From NCBI GenBank assembly GCA_001429555.1, contig LMSR01000001.1, positions 2,337 to 66,336 of the forward strand: DNA of 64,000 bases, given 5' to 3'. The notes beneath the pieces were generated by a model. It had not been told where the DNA came from and did not search any database. It saw only the letters and a program-made list of their open reading frames with translations. The stretch is from Nocardioides sp. Soil797. Its GTDB lineage: Bacteria; Actinomycetota; Actinomycetes; Propionibacteriales; Nocardioidaceae. Below are positions 49,210-59,657 of the stretch, in pieces. Positions within the stretch are counted from its first letter, which is position 1. Each line of letters opens with the position of its first letter. The position numbers were made by a program, and so were the translations under genes.

Positions 49210-49291
49210 TGGTGTGGGCCTGCTGTCGTGGTGGTGCGTGTTCGGCCGGTGCTTCTTGTCTCGGTCCCTGCGTCTCCTGATTCGATCCGGG

Positions 49292-50685
49292 TCAGGGGGT
49301 GTCGGTGAGCTCGACTGTCCCGAAGGGGGTGACCAACCAGGTCCGGCCGTGCTGGTTGGTCCAGGTATAGGTGCCGTCCCGGTTGCGTTGATAGCGCCAG
49401 TCGCCGTGGGTCTTCAACAGGTGATGGCTACGACACAACGGCGCCAAGGCGTCCGGGTTCGTCTGCCCCGGTGGGCCGTCTTCGTCGTAGGGGACGATGT
49501 GGTCGATGTCGCAGTCCTGCGACGGGCATCGCCTGCGGAGGATCATGCTGGTCCACCGCCCAGACCTTGGTGGTGTCGATCACCGGCGTGACCCGGGCAT
49601 CGGTGCCGAGTTGCTTCAGGTAGCCGGCGATCAGGTCCGTGGTGGCCGGGCCGAACAGGTTCGAGTCAACGACACCAACCTGGTTCTCCGGACCGTTCGC
49701 AGTGCCGTCGGTGGGGATGGTGGCGGAGCCGGTGCACATGGTCGCCAGTTCCGCGAGGGACAGGTGCACGAACAGGCGTGCCTTCAGATACGACTTCCGC
49801 GGAGTCACGGGCTTCCCGGACTCGGGGTGGACCGGCGGGTCCTGGTCGCTTCCCGGACTCGGGGTGGACCGGCGGGTCCTGGTCGAGGATCCCCAGCAGA
49901 TCCAACGACGCCTGCCGGTCCGCGATCACACCGAGGGCCTTGGCTTTCCTCTGCCCGAGGGTGTCGGTGTCACCCAACCTGCCCATCGTGGTGGCCGCAT
50001 CGGAGACGAGGTCACCGAACTTCGCCAGATCCAGGCTGCCCCCGATGGCTTCGAGGGTGCTGGTGCCCTCCGCGCCCTGGGTGTGGTCAACGGTGACGTC
50101 CCAGTCATCCCTACCGGGCAACCCGTTGTCGTCCTCGAGCTTCTCGGGGTGGAACTTCGCTGTCCCGAGCTTCACGGCTTTGGTGATGGCGTTGAACGAA
50201 TACGACCCGGACTCGTGAAGGCGGGCATCGATCCACCGGGCCGCTTCAAGCGAGAGCTCGTGGGTCTCCTCCGCCAACTGGAAGGCCCTCCACAACTCCA
50301 ACTCGAGGTCCTCGAACCGGGCATGAGCCTTGGGCAGGCGGTGGTGCAGGTCCAACGTGTTGGCCAGGAACTGCTTGCCCGAGCCTCGTGACTTCCGGGT
50401 GGCCGCAGCCCAGTCCTCCACCACGAACCGCGCCACCAACGGCGTCCCCTCCCCACCCAACGTGGCGTCGTAGTCACCCGCCATCCCGGGCAGCCCGTCA
50501 CCCCAGGTAGCGGCGTCGATCCCCGGGCCAGCGGGGTTGGTTACACAGAGCTGATACGCGAGCCGGACCTTGCGACGGTCGGTACGGAACTCGGTGTCAC
50601 GGGTGTCGGAAATGAGGTCGAACAACGCCTCACCGCCGAGGTCACTGACCTCGAACGGATGGAGAGCTGCATCGACTTCGAACAT
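49292..50685 (-). pseudogene. DUF222-HNH endonuclease gene, disrupted by two frameshifts
   Basis: Three consecutive reading-frame pieces form one degenerate gene. Piece 1 (ATG 50685 to about 49860) is a DUF222-type N-terminus (MFEVDAALHPFEVSDLGGEA). Piece 2 (about 49840-49560) continues the DUF222 domain (KSYLKARLFVHLSLAELATM, TTKVWAVDQHDPP). Piece 3 (to 49292) is an intact HNH core (CDIDHIVPYDEDGPP, CRSHHLLKTHGDW). The first break is a 37-bp tandem duplication at 49812-49885: removing one copy restores frame between pieces 1 and 2. The second shift, near 49545-49565, seems to have lost the segment normally holding a CxxxC motif. DUF222-HNH genes are multicopy in Nocardioides-type genomes. 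Confidence 0.85.
49812..49885 (-). repeat. 37-bp tandem duplication that frameshifts the HNH gene
   Basis: Two identical 37-bp units, 49812-49848 and 49849-49885, each beginning CTTCCCGGACTCGGGG. Because 37 is not a multiple of 3, the second unit throws the DUF222 reading frame. Confidence 0.97.
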
Positions 50686-50697
50686 GCAAAAAGTCAA

Positions 50698-50979
50698 TCA
50701 GGGACCACCGACAGTCGACACCCCGAAAAGGGCTTATCCACAGGGTTCGGCGCAAGTATTTTCAGAAAGTCTCTCGGGCCGGTTCGGTCGGCACACAGGG
50801 TGGTTCCCCGATCCGACCAACTCACCGTCACCTTCCGAGTTTCCCTAGTTCTCAACACAGTCCGAGAAGTGCTCGACTCGAACGCCCCACTCGGCGTTCC
50901 GGCTCAACCACCGGGAGTTGAGGAACGCACGACACAAACCAGTTTCCTGTTGCGGTGGGGCGCACTAACGTCGCCATCG
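50698..50979. other. 282-bp gap without a recognised gene
   Basis: Between the divergent HNH pseudogene and phosphotransferase pseudogene. Open frames here are short, lack start signals and show no family resemblance. The stretch is less GC-rich than its surroundings. I see no repeat, hairpin or RNA gene; it presumably held the promoters of both decayed genes. Confidence 0.5.
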
Positions 50980-51876
50980 ATGAGTAAACGCATGCACGAG
51001 AACGAGATCGAGATCAGCGACGAGCAAGTCCGCCGCCTGGTCGGCGACCAGTTCCCCGAGTGGGCTGGCCTTCCGGTTCGGCGCCTCCCGCCGGTCGGCA
51101 CCGACAACCAGCTCTTCCGGCTCGGCGACGAGCTGTTGGTGCGGATGCCACGCATCGACTGGGCCGCCGATTCGGCGGAGTGGGAGCACACCTGGCTCCC
51201 TCGACTTGCGCCGCACCTGTCGTTGCCGATCCCGGCACCGGTGGCCCTCGGTGTGCCCGGGGAGGGCTACCCCTTCCACTGGACGGTCGTGCCGTGGCTC
51301 GACGGTGAAGGGCCGAACGCGCGCAATATCGATCCGGAGGAGTGGGCCAGGTCGTTGGGCGCCTTCGTGAGCGCCACCCGTCAGATCCCCGGCATGGACG
51401 CGCCCGCGAAGACAGAGGGGCGGGGTGGGCCGCTGACGGCACTCGACGAGTAGGTGCGCACGTGGACCGCCCGAGTCGACCCGGCCGAGGTCGATCCGTC
51501 TGCGGTGCTCGCCGTCTGGGAGGACGCCCTCGAAGCGCCGGTCTGGGAGGGTGAGCCGGCCTGGTTCCACGGCGATCTCCACGACGGCAACCTGCTGGTG
51601 CGTGATGGTCGCCTGGCTGCCGTGATCGACTGGGGTGCCGCCGGCCGAGGTGATCCCGCCGTCGAGCTCAACGCGATGTGGGGCTATCTGCCGTTCACGG
51701 TGGCGGAGACCTATCGAACGGCGGTCGGCCTCGACGAGGGTGCGTACCGACGGGGACGCGGATTTGCCCTCGCCCCGTCGATCAGTGCGACGACCTACTA
51801 CCGCGCCACCGACCCGAAGACGGCGATCGAGAGCCTTGCGACGGTGCGCCAACTGGTCGCGTCACTGGCTGGATAG
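50980..51876 (+). pseudogene. Aminoglycoside phosphotransferase-like gene split by an in-frame TAG
   Basis: Two pieces lie in the same frame, separated only by TAG at 51451-51453. Together they would encode about 298 residues, the normal APH length. The first piece has the N-lobe (PVRRLPPVGTDNQLFRLGDELLVRMPR, then the hinge WTVVPWLDGEGP). The second has the catalytic HGDLHDGNLLVRDG and metal-binding [16 protein letters not shown]. The N-lobe and catalytic loop are otherwise intact, so the nonsense change looks recent. A GTG directly follows the TAG, so reinitiation producing two polypeptides cannot be excluded. Its original substrate (sugar, antibiotic or macrolide) is unknown. Confidence 0.8.
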
Positions 51877-51886
51877 GGTCGGGGCC

Positions 51887-52360
51887 ATGAGTGAGGCCCC
51901 TGCGAACGAGACGTTGCCCGTGGTCGAGATGTGGAGCGACGGTGCCTGCAAGGGGAATCCCGGCGTCGGTGGCTGGGGCGTGTGGATGCGTTCCGGTGGT
52001 CACGAGCGGGAGTTGTTCGGCGGCGAGGCGATGACCACCAACAACAAGATGGAGCTGCAGGCGGTCATCGAGGGCCTCGCGGCGCTCACCCAGCCCTGCG
52101 AGGTGACGCTGCACGTCGACTCGTCGTACGTCATGAACGGGATGAAGTCCTGGATCGCCGGCTGGAAGCGCAACGGCTGGAAGACCTCGGCCAAGAAGCC
52201 CGTCAAGAACGTCGACCTGTGGCAGGCACTCGACGCCGAGGTCAACCGCCACACCGTGCACTGGGTCTGGGTCAAGGGCCACTCGGGCGACCCGGGGAAC
52301 GACCGTGCCGACGAGCTGGCCAACAAGGGCGTCGACAGCATCCGCGGGGTTCAGGCCTGA
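51887..52360 (+). CDS. rnhA: Ribonuclease HI
   Basis: A 157-residue RNase H that cuts RNA in RNA:DNA hybrids. The four carboxylates are present: Asp18 ([12 protein letters not shown]), Glu56 ([11 protein letters not shown]), Asp78 (LHVDSSYV) and Asp142 (GNDRADELA), plus the catalytic His132 ([10 protein letters not shown]). Basic handle region [17 protein letters not shown] present. It starts 10 bp after the phosphotransferase remnant, on the same strand. Confidence 0.96.
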   Translation: MSEAPANETLPVVEMWSDGACKGNPGVGGWGVWMRSGGHERELFGGEAMTTNNKMELQAVIEGLAALTQPCEVTLHVDSSYVMNGMKSWIAGWKRNGWKTSAKKPVKNVDLWQALDAEVNRHTVHWVWVKGHSGDPGNDRADELANKGVDSIRGVQA

Positions 52361-52394
52361 GCCGAGGACCGGTGCGGGATGTGAGACGCAACCT

Positions 52395-52422
52395 GTGACG
52401 GCGCACACAGTCGCCTTATAGG
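52395..52422 (+). promoter_or_regulatory. Candidate promoter of the acyl-CoA synthetase gene
   Basis: GTGACG (4 of 6 to the -35 consensus), a 16-bp spacer and TATAGG, ending 8 bp before the ATG at 52431. This spacing suggests a very short or leaderless transcript. There is no Shine-Dalgarno sequence in the gap. Confidence 0.4.
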
Positions 52423-52430
52423 TTGTGCCC

Positions 52431-53981
52431 ATGAACCTCGCCTCGCTGCTGGAGAACTCCGCCCGCGACCACGCCGACCGCGTGGCCATCATCCTCGGTG
52501 ACACCCGACTGACCTACGCACAGGTCAACGGCGCGGCCAACCAGGTCGCGAACCTGCTCGTCGAGCGTGGCATCGAGCCCGGCGACAAGGTCGCGCTCAG
52601 CTGCCCCAACCTGCCGTTCTTCTCGATCGTCTACTACGGCATCCTCAAGGCCGGCGCGACCGTCGTACCCCTCAACGTGCTGCTCAAGGGCCGCGAGATC
52701 GCCTACCACCTCGACGACTCCGACGCGAAGGCCTACTTCTGCTTCGAGGGCACCCCCGACCTGCCGATGGCCACCGAGGGCAAGGCGGGGTACGACGCCA
52801 CGGCCGGTTGCGAGACCTTCTTCGTCATCACCGCCGACCCGAGCGCGCCTTCGCCGGTCGAGGGTGCCGAGACGTTCGGCCAGGCGCTCGCCGACAAGGC
52901 ACCGACCTTCGAGACCGTGCCGAGCGAGGACTCCGACACCGCGGTCATCCTCTACACCTCGGGCACGACGGGGCAGCCCAAGGGCGCCGAGCTGATGCAC
53001 TCCAACATGATCTCGAACGCGCTCGTGGGCGAGCAGCTGTTCGGCGCCGACGCGGCCGAGCCCGACACCTACCTGTGCGTGCTGCCGTTGTTCCACTCCT
53101 TCGGGCAGACCGTGATCCAGAACTCCGGGTTCGCCTTCGGTGGGACCGTGGTGATGCTGCCGCGCTTCGAGGCCCAGGCCGCGCTCGGACTGATGCTCAA
53201 GGAGAAGGTGACCTTCTTCGCCGGCGTACCCACCATGTACTGGGGACTTCTCGGGGCGCTCGACGACGGCGTCGACGTGTCCACGCTTGCTGCGAACCTG
53301 CGCATTGCGGCTGCAGGTGGCTCGGCCCTGCCGGTCGAGGTGCACAAGAACTTCCAGGAGCGGTTCGGGGTCTCCATCCTCGAGGGCTACGGGCTGTCGG
53401 AGACCTCGCCGGTCGCCTCCTTCTCCGTCCGTGGCGAGGACCCGGTGGTCGGGTCCATCGGCAAGCCGATTCCCGGCGTCGAGATGAAGCTGATCAACGA
53501 CGACTGGTCCGAAACCCCCGAGGGCGACGACCAGGTCGGCGAGATCGCGATCAAGGGTCCCAACATCATGAAGGGCTACTACGACAGGCCCGAGGCCACC
53601 GCCGAGGCCATCCACGACGGCTGGTTCCGCTCGGGAGACCTGGCTCGCAAGGACTCCGACGGCTACTACTACATCGTCGACCGCTCCAAGGACATGATCC
53701 TGCGCGGTGGCTTCAACGTCTATCCGCGCGAGATCGAAGAGGTGCTGATGACGCACCCCGAGGTCAGCCTCGCCGCGGTCATCGGTATCCCCCACGAGAG
53801 CCACGGCGAAGAGATCAAGGCCGTCGTGATCCGCGAGTCCGGTGCCTCGGTCACCGAGGATGAGCTCGTGGCCTGGGGCAAGGAGCAGTTCGCCGGCTAC
53901 AAGTACCCACGTGTCGTCGAGTTCGTCGACGCGCTGCCGATGACCGCGACCGGCAAGATCCTCAAGCGCGAGATCAGCTGA
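52431..53981 (+). CDS. Long-chain fatty acid-CoA ligase (FadD-type AMP-forming)
   Basis: A 516-residue ANL-superfamily enzyme that activates a carboxylic acid via the acyl-AMP to acyl-CoA. Motifs: P-loop VILYTSGTTGQPKGAELMH, EGYGLSETSP (A5), YYYIVDRSKDMILRGGFNVY with the hinge (A8) and the catalytic Lys in TATGKILKRE (A10). Length and motifs fit medium/long-chain acyl-CoA synthetases; the chain length is not determinable. It stands alone between rnhA and a small ORF. Confidence 0.93.
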   Translation: MNLASLLENSARDHADRVAIILGDTRLTYAQVNGAANQVANLLVERGIEPGDKVALSCPNLPFFSIVYYGILKAGATVVPLNVLLKGREIAYHLDDSDAKAYFCFEGTPDLPMATEGKAGYDATAGCETFFVITADPSAPSPVEGAETFGQALADKAPTFETVPSEDSDTAVILYTSGTTGQPKGAELMHSNMISNALVGEQLFGADAAEPDTYLCVLPLFHSFGQTVIQNSGFAFGGTVVMLPRFEAQAALGLMLKEKVTFFAGVPTMYWGLLGALDDGVDVSTLAANLRIAAAGGSALPVEVHKNFQERFGVSILEGYGLSETSPVASFSVRGEDPVVGSIGKPIPGVEMKLINDDWSETPEGDDQVGEIAIKGPNIMKGYYDRPEATAEAIHDGWFRSGDLARKDSDGYYYIVDRSKDMILRGGFNVYPREIEEVLMTHPEVSLAAVIGIPHESHGEEIKAVVIRESGASVTEDELVAWGKEQFAGYKYPRVVEFVDALPMTATGKILKREIS

Positions 53982-54058
53982 CGCACTGGGGCGTTGTCTC
54001 ACCCGGGCCTCACCGGACACTCAGGTGCTCCTCAGGAGTGCGAGGGACTCTCGGGCAC

Positions 54059-54244
54059 ATGGCTGAAGAACCGACGAAGATGCCCCGTGCCCGACGTACC
54101 GTCCTGGCCACCGCCGGGCTCACCGCCAGCGCGAGTGTCATTGCTGCCGCGCTGCTCGGCGCGCAGACCGGCAGTGACGACGAAGCCTCCGCCGAGACCA
54201 CCTCGGTGGTGCAGTACGGCGACCCGGTCATCGAGGACGACTGA
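54059..54244 (+). CDS. Small membrane-anchored or exported protein (61 aa)
   Basis: A 61-residue open frame: a basic N-terminus ([13 protein letters not shown]) runs into a hydrophobic stretch ([16 protein letters not shown]) and an acidic tail ending in GDPVIEDD. It could be a signal-anchored peptide or a Tat-like signal. No relatives recognised. ATG at 54059 used; an in-frame GTG at 54038 with a CAGGAG just before it is possible. Kept as tentative because only codon pattern and topology support it. Confidence 0.45.
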   Translation: MAEEPTKMPRARRTVLATAGLTASASVIAAALLGAQTGSDDEASAETTSVVQYGDPVIEDD

Positions 54245-54363
54245 TCCGCTGAGCCCGGACCCGGCCAGCGAACGCGGGCTGTGGCCAAGGTCTCTGCGGT
54301 GCACGGATCGGCGACGCCTAGACTGGCCGCGTTCGCGAATCCCCCTTGCACAAGGAGACCCCC

Positions 54364-54636
54364 GTGGCCCGTGTCGTCGTCGACGTCATGCCCAAGCCCG
54401 AAATCCTCGACCCCCAGGGCAAGGCCGTCCACGGCGCCCTGCCGCGCCTCGGCTTCGACGGTGTCGTCGACGTCCGCCAGGGCAAGCGCTTCGAGCTCGA
54501 GATCGACGGCGAGGCCACCGAGGAGAAGCTCGCCGAGGTGCACAAGATCGCCGAGACGCTGCTGTCCAACCCGGTGATCGAGGACTACGCGATCCATGTC
54601 GAGGGCTCCTCCGGTGCCGGAAAGCACAGCGCCTGA
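54364..54636 (+). CDS. purS: FGAM synthase subunit PurS
   Basis: A 90-residue small subunit of the three-part formylglycinamidine synthase (PurL-PurQ-PurS). Start GTG ([19 protein letters not shown]) after AAGGAG. The fold signatures [33 protein letters not shown] and [12 protein letters not shown] are typical. It forms the bridge carrying ammonia from PurQ to PurL. Overlaps purQ by one base (TGATG). Confidence 0.96.
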   Translation: MARVVVDVMPKPEILDPQGKAVHGALPRLGFDGVVDVRQGKRFELEIDGEATEEKLAEVHKIAETLLSNPVIEDYAIHVEGSSGAGKHSA

Positions 54637-55304
54637 TGAAGATCGGTGTCGTCACGTTCCCCGGTTCCCTCGATGACGTCGACGCCCGGCGCGCCGTCCG
54701 TCTCGGTGGCAACGAAGCCGTCGCGCTGTGGCACGGCGACCACGACCTCTCGGGCGTCGACGCGGTCGTGCTGCCCGGTGGCTTCTCGTACGGCGACTAC
54801 CTGCGCTGCGGTGCCATCTCCCGCTTCTCCCCGGTGATGGGCGAGGTCATCGAGGCGGCCGGCAAGGGCATGCCCGTGCTCGGCATCTGCAACGGCTTCC
54901 AGATCCTCTGCGAGTCACACCTGCTGCCCGGCGCGCTGATCCGCAACGACCACCGCAAGTTCGTCTGCCGCGACCAGCTGCTGCGCATCGAGAACAACCG
55001 CACGCCCTGGACCTCGTCGTACGCCGACAACGCCGAGATCACCGTCGTGCTCAAGAACGGCGAGGGTTCCTACGTCGCCGACGACGAGACCCTCGACCGG
55101 CTCGAGGGCGAGGGGCGTGTGGTCGCCCGCTACCTCGGCGGCAACCCCAACGGTTCGTTGCGAGACATCGCCGGGGTGACCAACGAGGCCGGCAACGTGG
55201 TCGGCCTGATGCCCCACCCCGAGCACGCGGTCGAAGACCTCTGCGGCCCCGGCACCGACGGTCTCGGGTTCTTCACGGGTCTCGTCGAGAGGACATTCGC
55301 GTGA
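54636..55304 (+). CDS. purQ: FGAM synthase glutaminase subunit PurQ
   Basis: A 222-residue class I glutamine amidotransferase. Catalytic triad: Cys85 ([11 protein letters not shown]), His194 and Glu196 ([10 protein letters not shown]). The oxyanion region [14 protein letters not shown] is also present. It supplies ammonia to PurL, encoded 2 kb downstream beyond an opposing gene. Overlaps purS at its start and the DUF3817 gene at its end (GTGA). Confidence 0.97.
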   Translation: MKIGVVTFPGSLDDVDARRAVRLGGNEAVALWHGDHDLSGVDAVVLPGGFSYGDYLRCGAISRFSPVMGEVIEAAGKGMPVLGICNGFQILCESHLLPGALIRNDHRKFVCRDQLLRIENNRTPWTSSYADNAEITVVLKNGEGSYVADDETLDRLEGEGRVVARYLGGNPNGSLRDIAGVTNEAGNVVGLMPHPEHAVEDLCGPGTDGLGFFTGLVERTFA

Positions 55305-55756
55305 GTGGGATGAGCCCCAAGCGCCTGTTCCGGGTCGTCGCGGTGGCCGAGGCAATCACCTGGGCCCTGCTGCTGACCGGCATGTTCTTCAAGTACGTCC
55401 CCGAGACCACCGAGCTGGGTGTGCGCATCGGCGGCATGCTGCACGGCGTCGTCTTCGTCGCCTACTGCCTGACCGTCCTCGTCGTGGGCGTGGACCAGAA
55501 GTGGCGTGCCGGCCGGATCCTGCTGGGCCTGCTCTCGGCCGTCCCGCCGTTCTTCACGGTCTGGTTCGACCTGGCCGGTGAGAAGCGTGGCTTCTTCGCC
55601 GACTCGTGGCGGCTGCGCAGCGAGTCACCGTCCGGCCCGCTCGAGAAGGTCGCCGCCTGGTTGGTCCGCAAGCCCCTCCAGGGCCTTGTTGCCGGCGTCG
55701 TGGCCGTGATCGTGCTGACCGGCGTGGCCCTGGTGGTGGGCCCGCCGGCCAGCTGA
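55301..55756 (+). CDS. DUF3817 family membrane protein
   Basis: A 151-residue protein with three to four membrane helices: [40 protein letters not shown], an internal [17 protein letters not shown] and a C-terminal [18 protein letters not shown]. The first half is the DUF3817 family block (also seen as an integral-membrane conserved region). Function unknown. GTG at 55301 overlaps purQ; an ATG at 55310 is also possible. Coupled to purQ, although no purine role is known. Confidence 0.85.
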   Translation: MSGMSPKRLFRVVAVAEAITWALLLTGMFFKYVPETTELGVRIGGMLHGVVFVAYCLTVLVVGVDQKWRAGRILLGLLSAVPPFFTVWFDLAGEKRGFFADSWRLRSESPSGPLEKVAAWLVRKPLQGLVAGVVAVIVLTGVALVVGPPAS

Positions 55757-55760
55757 TCCC

Positions 55761-55788
55761 GATCAGTACTGGCTGATCAGTATTGGCC
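55761..55788. repeat. 14-bp imperfect tandem repeat at the stop of the DUF1906 gene
   Basis: GATCAGTACTGGCT and GATCAGTATTGGCC (12 of 14 identical) lie side by side. The TGA stop of the minus-strand gene falls in the second unit, making another duplication that spans a 3' end. Confidence 0.75.
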
Positions 55789-57141
55789 GTCGTTCAGCTT
55801 GGCCCAGGCAGCACCGTTGATGACTCCCGACTGACGCAACCCGACGCGTCCCTGCCAGGACTTCGCGGCGGCCTCGGTCTTGGCGTCGAAGACTCCGGTC
55901 GCCGGCACCTTGCGGCCGGTCGCCGCGGTCAGCGACCGCTGCAGTCGACGCATCACCCGGCCGGTGAAGCCACGCTTGACGGTGCGCTGGCCGCCTGCGC
56001 TGGTCAGCATCACCCAGTGCCGCACGCGCCACTGCGACCGAGCCTTGACCCCGTGCTCACGCTGGAAGGCGTTCGTCGCGGCCAACGTCGTGGCGTCGTA
56101 CTTCCCGTTGATCTTCGCCTTGTAGTAGCCGCGTGTCTTGAGCTGGCACTGGAGAACCCGGATCGCGGTGACCCGGTCCGCGGCGTTCTTGGTGGTGATC
56201 TCCTTGAAGCGCGGGATGTTGATGTTGACGTTGCCGCAGCTGCGACCGGCCCTGGGCATGGTCGATCCCTTGCCCAGGCTCATGTAGTTGCTGTCGATGT
56301 TGATCGTGACGCCACCCCAGGTCTCGTTGTGGCCACCGAGGTACTGCTTGACCCGCTTGTTGGGCTGCCAGCCGTACTCACTGATGTAGCTGGTCGAGGT
56401 GTTGGCCACCCCGTCCCAGCGGGCCAGCCAGATCGCGTCCGGCAGGGCGAACTTGCCGGGACGGTTGATGCGGGCGTCGTCGAGCATCTTGATGCCCGAT
56501 CCTGCGCTCGAGTAGACACCGGAGACGTAGTGGAGCTGGTGGATCTTGTTGGTCCACGCGTGCAGGAAGCGCAGCGCCGACTCGCGGCAGGCGGTGTTGC
56601 CCAGGTCGAAGCCCTCGAGGTCGTACCAGAGGGTGCTGCCGGCGCCGATGCCGAGGTTCTGCGCGGCGGTGACGGCTTCCTTGGCGGTGTGACGCGCCTG
56701 GCGGCGGGCCTTCGCGTAGTTGTTCTTGGACTTCGGGCTGATCGTGGCGTCGTTGCCGTAGCGCGGGAACCGCGGCTGGCAGCTGGCCTGGGGCCCGAGC
56801 GTGATCGGCAGCAGCTTCCAGTTGTTGGCCAGCTGCTTGCTGACCCACTTCCTGGTCAGGTTCGGCTGGTCCCGGCAGGCCCGGGAGTAGCCGGAGGTGT
56901 AGATGCCCACCGCAGCGAAGGGTGAGTGCTCCATCCAGCTGTTCATCTTGGACTGGGTGGGGGTCACGCACTGGTCGAAGCCGTAGCCGGTGAAGTCGCC
57001 GGGCGTGACCTGGTGGTCACCGTCCGCGGCGCTGGTCGAGGCCTGGGCCGGAGCAGAGAGCACGACGGCCGCAGTGGCGACGGTCGTGGCCGTCACGAGG
57101 ACGGTGCGGAGGGTCGATCTCACGCGGGGAAGGGGGCGCAT
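55777..57141 (-). CDS. Secreted DUF1906 (glycoside-hydrolase-like) protein with peptidoglycan-binding domains
   Basis: A 454-residue exported protein. A signal peptide ([24 protein letters not shown]) is followed by a DUF1906/Rv2525c-like TIM-barrel hydrolase region (about 45-290: [55 protein letters not shown] and [10 protein letters not shown]). Two peptidoglycan-binding-type repeats occur at about 315-375 ([20 protein letters not shown]) and 390-454 ([13 protein letters not shown] and the [16 protein letters not shown] block). Probable cell-wall hydrolase or scaffold; catalysis for the DUF1906 fold is not proven. It opposes the purQ and purL genes on either side. Confidence 0.88.
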   Translation of the reverse strand: MRPLPRVRSTLRTVLVTATTVATAAVVLSAPAQASTSAADGDHQVTPGDFTGYGFDQCVTPTQSKMNSWMEHSPFAAVGIYTSGYSRACRDQPNLTRKWVSKQLANNWKLLPITLGPQASCQPRFPRYGNDATISPKSKNNYAKARRQARHTAKEAVTAAQNLGIGAGSTLWYDLEGFDLGNTACRESALRFLHAWTNKIHQLHYVSGVYSSAGSGIKMLDDARINRPGKFALPDAIWLARWDGVANTSTSYISEYGWQPNKRVKQYLGGHNETWGGVTINIDSNYMSLGKGSTMPRAGRSCGNVNINIPRFKEITTKNAADRVTAIRVLQCQLKTRGYYKAKINGKYDATTLAATNAFQREHGVKARSQWRVRHWVMLTSAGGQRTVKRGFTGRVMRRLQRSLTAATGRKVPATGVFDAKTEAAAKSWQGRVGLRQSGVINGAAWAKLNDGQY

Positions 57142-57333
57142 TTTGAGTCTCCAGAGTCAGGGAACTGCGTCACCATAACCACACAAGTAACACCAGTAAC
57201 AGTGGTTCCGGTGAACTACAAATCTGTAATTCGTGCAGGTCAGAGGGGGTTTTCTGATTTCGCGCCCGAGGGTCGGGGCCTCGCCCCGGACGCGGTCGTC
57301 GACCTCGCCACCGAGCGCCATAGGATGAGGCCC

Positions 57334-59610
57334 GTGCCTGAGACCACTCGCCCCGTCCTCGACACCGTCACCGTCGCCTCGCACGACTCGAACCGTGAGC
57401 AGCCGTGGGCTGAGCTCGGGCTGAAGGCCGACGAGTACTCCCGGATCCGTGAGATCCTGGGTCGTCGTCCGACCAGCTCGGAGCTGGCGATGTACTCGGT
57501 GATGTGGAGCGAACACTGCTCCTACAAGTCCACCAAGGTGCACCTCAAGCAGTTCTCCGAGGTGCCTCAGGAGACGCCGGTCGGCAAGATGCTGGCCGGC
57601 ATCGGCGAGAATGCCGGCGTCATCGACATCGGCCAGGGCTACGCGGTCACGTTCAAGGTCGAGTCCCACAACCACCCGTCGTACGTCGAACCCCACCAGG
57701 GCGCCGCGACCGGCATCGGCGGCATCGTGCGCGACATCCTCGCGATGGGTGCCCGCCCGGTGGCGGTGATGGACCCGCTGCGCTTCGGCCCGCTCGACGC
57801 GGCCGACACGCACCGGGTGCTGCCCGGCATCGTCTCGGGCGTCGGCTCCTACGGCAACTGTCTGGGCCTGCCCAACATCGGCGGCGAGGCCGTCTTCGAC
57901 GCGACGTACGCCGGCAACCCGCTGGTCAACGCCCTCTGCGTCGGAGTGCTCAGGCACGAGGACCTCCACCTGGCCAAGGCGTCCGGCGTCGGCAACCAGG
58001 TGATCCTGTACGGCGCCCGCACCGGCGGCGACGGCATCGGCGGCGTCTCGGTGCTCGCCTCGGAGACGTTCGAGGAAGGCGGTCCCGCGAAGCGCCCCGC
58101 CGTCCAGGTGGGCGACCCGTTCATGGAGAAGCTGCTCATCGAGTGCACCCTGGAGCTCTTTGCCGCCGGCGTCGTCGCCGGGATCCAGGACCTCGGCGGC
58201 GCCGGGCTCTCGTGCGCCACCTCCGAGCTGGCCTCGGCAGGTGACGGTGGCATGTCGGTCCACCTCGACCGGGTGCTGCTGCGCGACTCCACGCTCTCGC
58301 CCGAAGAGATCCTGATGAGTGAGTCGCAGGAGCGCATGATGGCCGTCGTCGAGCCTGACGACGTCGACGCGTTCATGGCGATCTGCCAGAAGTGGGAGGT
58401 CGAGGCGGTCGTGATCGGTGAGGTCACCGACGGTGACCGGCTGGAGATCGACTGGCACGGCGAGCGCGTCGTCGACGTCCCTCCGCGGTCCGTGGCCCAC
58501 GACGGGCCGACGTACAACCGCCCCTACGCCCGCCCCGACTGGCAGGACGCCCTGCAGGCCGACGGCGCCGAGAAGCTGGCCCGTCCCACCACTGGTGACG
58601 AGCTCAGGCAGACGCTGCTGCAGCTGATCGCCTCGCCCAACCTGTGTGACAAGTCGTGGATCACCGACCAGTACGACCGCTACGTGCAGGGCAACACCGT
58701 GCTGGCCCAGCCCTCCGACTCCGGCATGGTCCGCGTCGACGACCAGACCAACCTGGGCGTGGCGATCTCCACCGACTGCAACGGACGCTTCGCCAAGCTC
58801 GACCCCTACTCCGGCGCCCAGCTGGCGCTGGTCGAGTCCTACCGCAACGTGTCGACCGGCGGTGCCACCCCGATGGCGATCAGCGACTGCCTCAACTTCG
58901 GCTCCCCCGAGGACCCCGACGTGATGTGGCAGTTCGCCGAGGCCTGCCGCGGCCTCAAGGACGCCTGCCTCGAGCTCGGCATCCCGGTCACCGGCGGAAA
59001 CGTCAGTCTCTACAACCAGACCGGCGAGACCGCGATCCTGCCGACGCCCGTGGTCGCCGTGCTCGGCGTCATCCAGGACGTCACCCGGCGTACGCCGACC
59101 GGCTTCGTGGCCGAGGGCGAGCGGATCTTCCAGCTCGGCTCGACGCGCGAGGAGCTCTCCGGCTCCGAGTGGGCGCACGTCGTCCACGACCACCTCGGCG
59201 GGCTGCCGCCGGTCGTCGACCTCGGTGCCGAGAAGGCGCTCGGCGCCCTGCTGGTGGAAGCGGTCGGTGTGGTCACCAGCGCCCACGACCTCTCCGACGG
59301 TGGCCTCGCGATCGCGCTGGCCGAGTCGGCGTTGCGCAACGGCATCGGTGCCGCCGTGGCGGTGACCGGCGACGCGTTCGTCGACCTGTACGCCGAGTCC
59401 GCCGCCCGCGCGATCGTCACGGTGCCCGACGCGTCGGCCGACGCCCTGATCGCGCTGGCCGAGAAGCACGGCGTGCCGATCACGCCTCTCGGTCGCACCG
59501 GTGGCAGCGCCCTCACGGTCGAAGGAGCCGGCGGCGAGTCCCTGTTCGACCTGTCGGCCGAGGAGATCCGCGCCGCCTGGTCGGCGACGCTCCCTGCCGC
59601 GCTCGGCTGA
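57334..59610 (+). CDS. purL: FGAM synthase large subunit PurL (small-type)
   Basis: A 758-residue ATP-dependent synthetase for step four of purine synthesis. Motifs: [16 protein letters not shown] (active-site His), [50 protein letters not shown] and [16 protein letters not shown]. It lacks a glutaminase domain, consistent with separate purQ and purS. I start at the GTG at 57334 because TAGGAT (57321-57326) fits a -10 for a leaderless transcript; an in-frame ATG at 57325 is the alternative. The end is followed by the double-palindrome repeat. Confidence 0.96.
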   Translation: MPETTRPVLDTVTVASHDSNREQPWAELGLKADEYSRIREILGRRPTSSELAMYSVMWSEHCSYKSTKVHLKQFSEVPQETPVGKMLAGIGENAGVIDIGQGYAVTFKVESHNHPSYVEPHQGAATGIGGIVRDILAMGARPVAVMDPLRFGPLDAADTHRVLPGIVSGVGSYGNCLGLPNIGGEAVFDATYAGNPLVNALCVGVLRHEDLHLAKASGVGNQVILYGARTGGDGIGGVSVLASETFEEGGPAKRPAVQVGDPFMEKLLIECTLELFAAGVVAGIQDLGGAGLSCATSELASAGDGGMSVHLDRVLLRDSTLSPEEILMSESQERMMAVVEPDDVDAFMAICQKWEVEAVVIGEVTDGDRLEIDWHGERVVDVPPRSVAHDGPTYNRPYARPDWQDALQADGAEKLARPTTGDELRQTLLQLIASPNLCDKSWITDQYDRYVQGNTVLAQPSDSGMVRVDDQTNLGVAISTDCNGRFAKLDPYSGAQLALVESYRNVSTGGATPMAISDCLNFGSPEDPDVMWQFAEACRGLKDACLELGIPVTGGNVSLYNQTGETAILPTPVVAVLGVIQDVTRRTPTGFVAEGERIFQLGSTREELSGSEWAHVVHDHLGGLPPVVDLGAEKALGALLVEAVGVVTSAHDLSDGGLAIALAESALRNGIGAAVAVTGDAFVDLYAESAARAIVTVPDASADALIALAEKHGVPITPLGRTGGSALTVEGAGGESLFDLSAEEIRAAWSATLPAALG

Positions 59611-59657
59611 CCGGTTCGCCGCTTGCCGGTTTCGTCCGCTTTCGCCCTTCCCGTGTC

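Noticed and set aside
53994..55304. 436-codon frame running into purQ
   Set aside because: Its first part crosses the purS region out of frame and is low complexity; PurQ starts at 54636 with a TGATG junction to purS.
57142..57333. Riboswitch or sRNA between the DUF1906 gene and purL
   Set aside because: Only loose GTTAC direct repeats were seen, with no stable hairpin series or known aptamer core.
57157..59469. 770-codon open frame antisense to purL
   Set aside because: Shadow of purL in the complementary strand with low-complexity V/D/R composition; purL motifs decide the coding strand.
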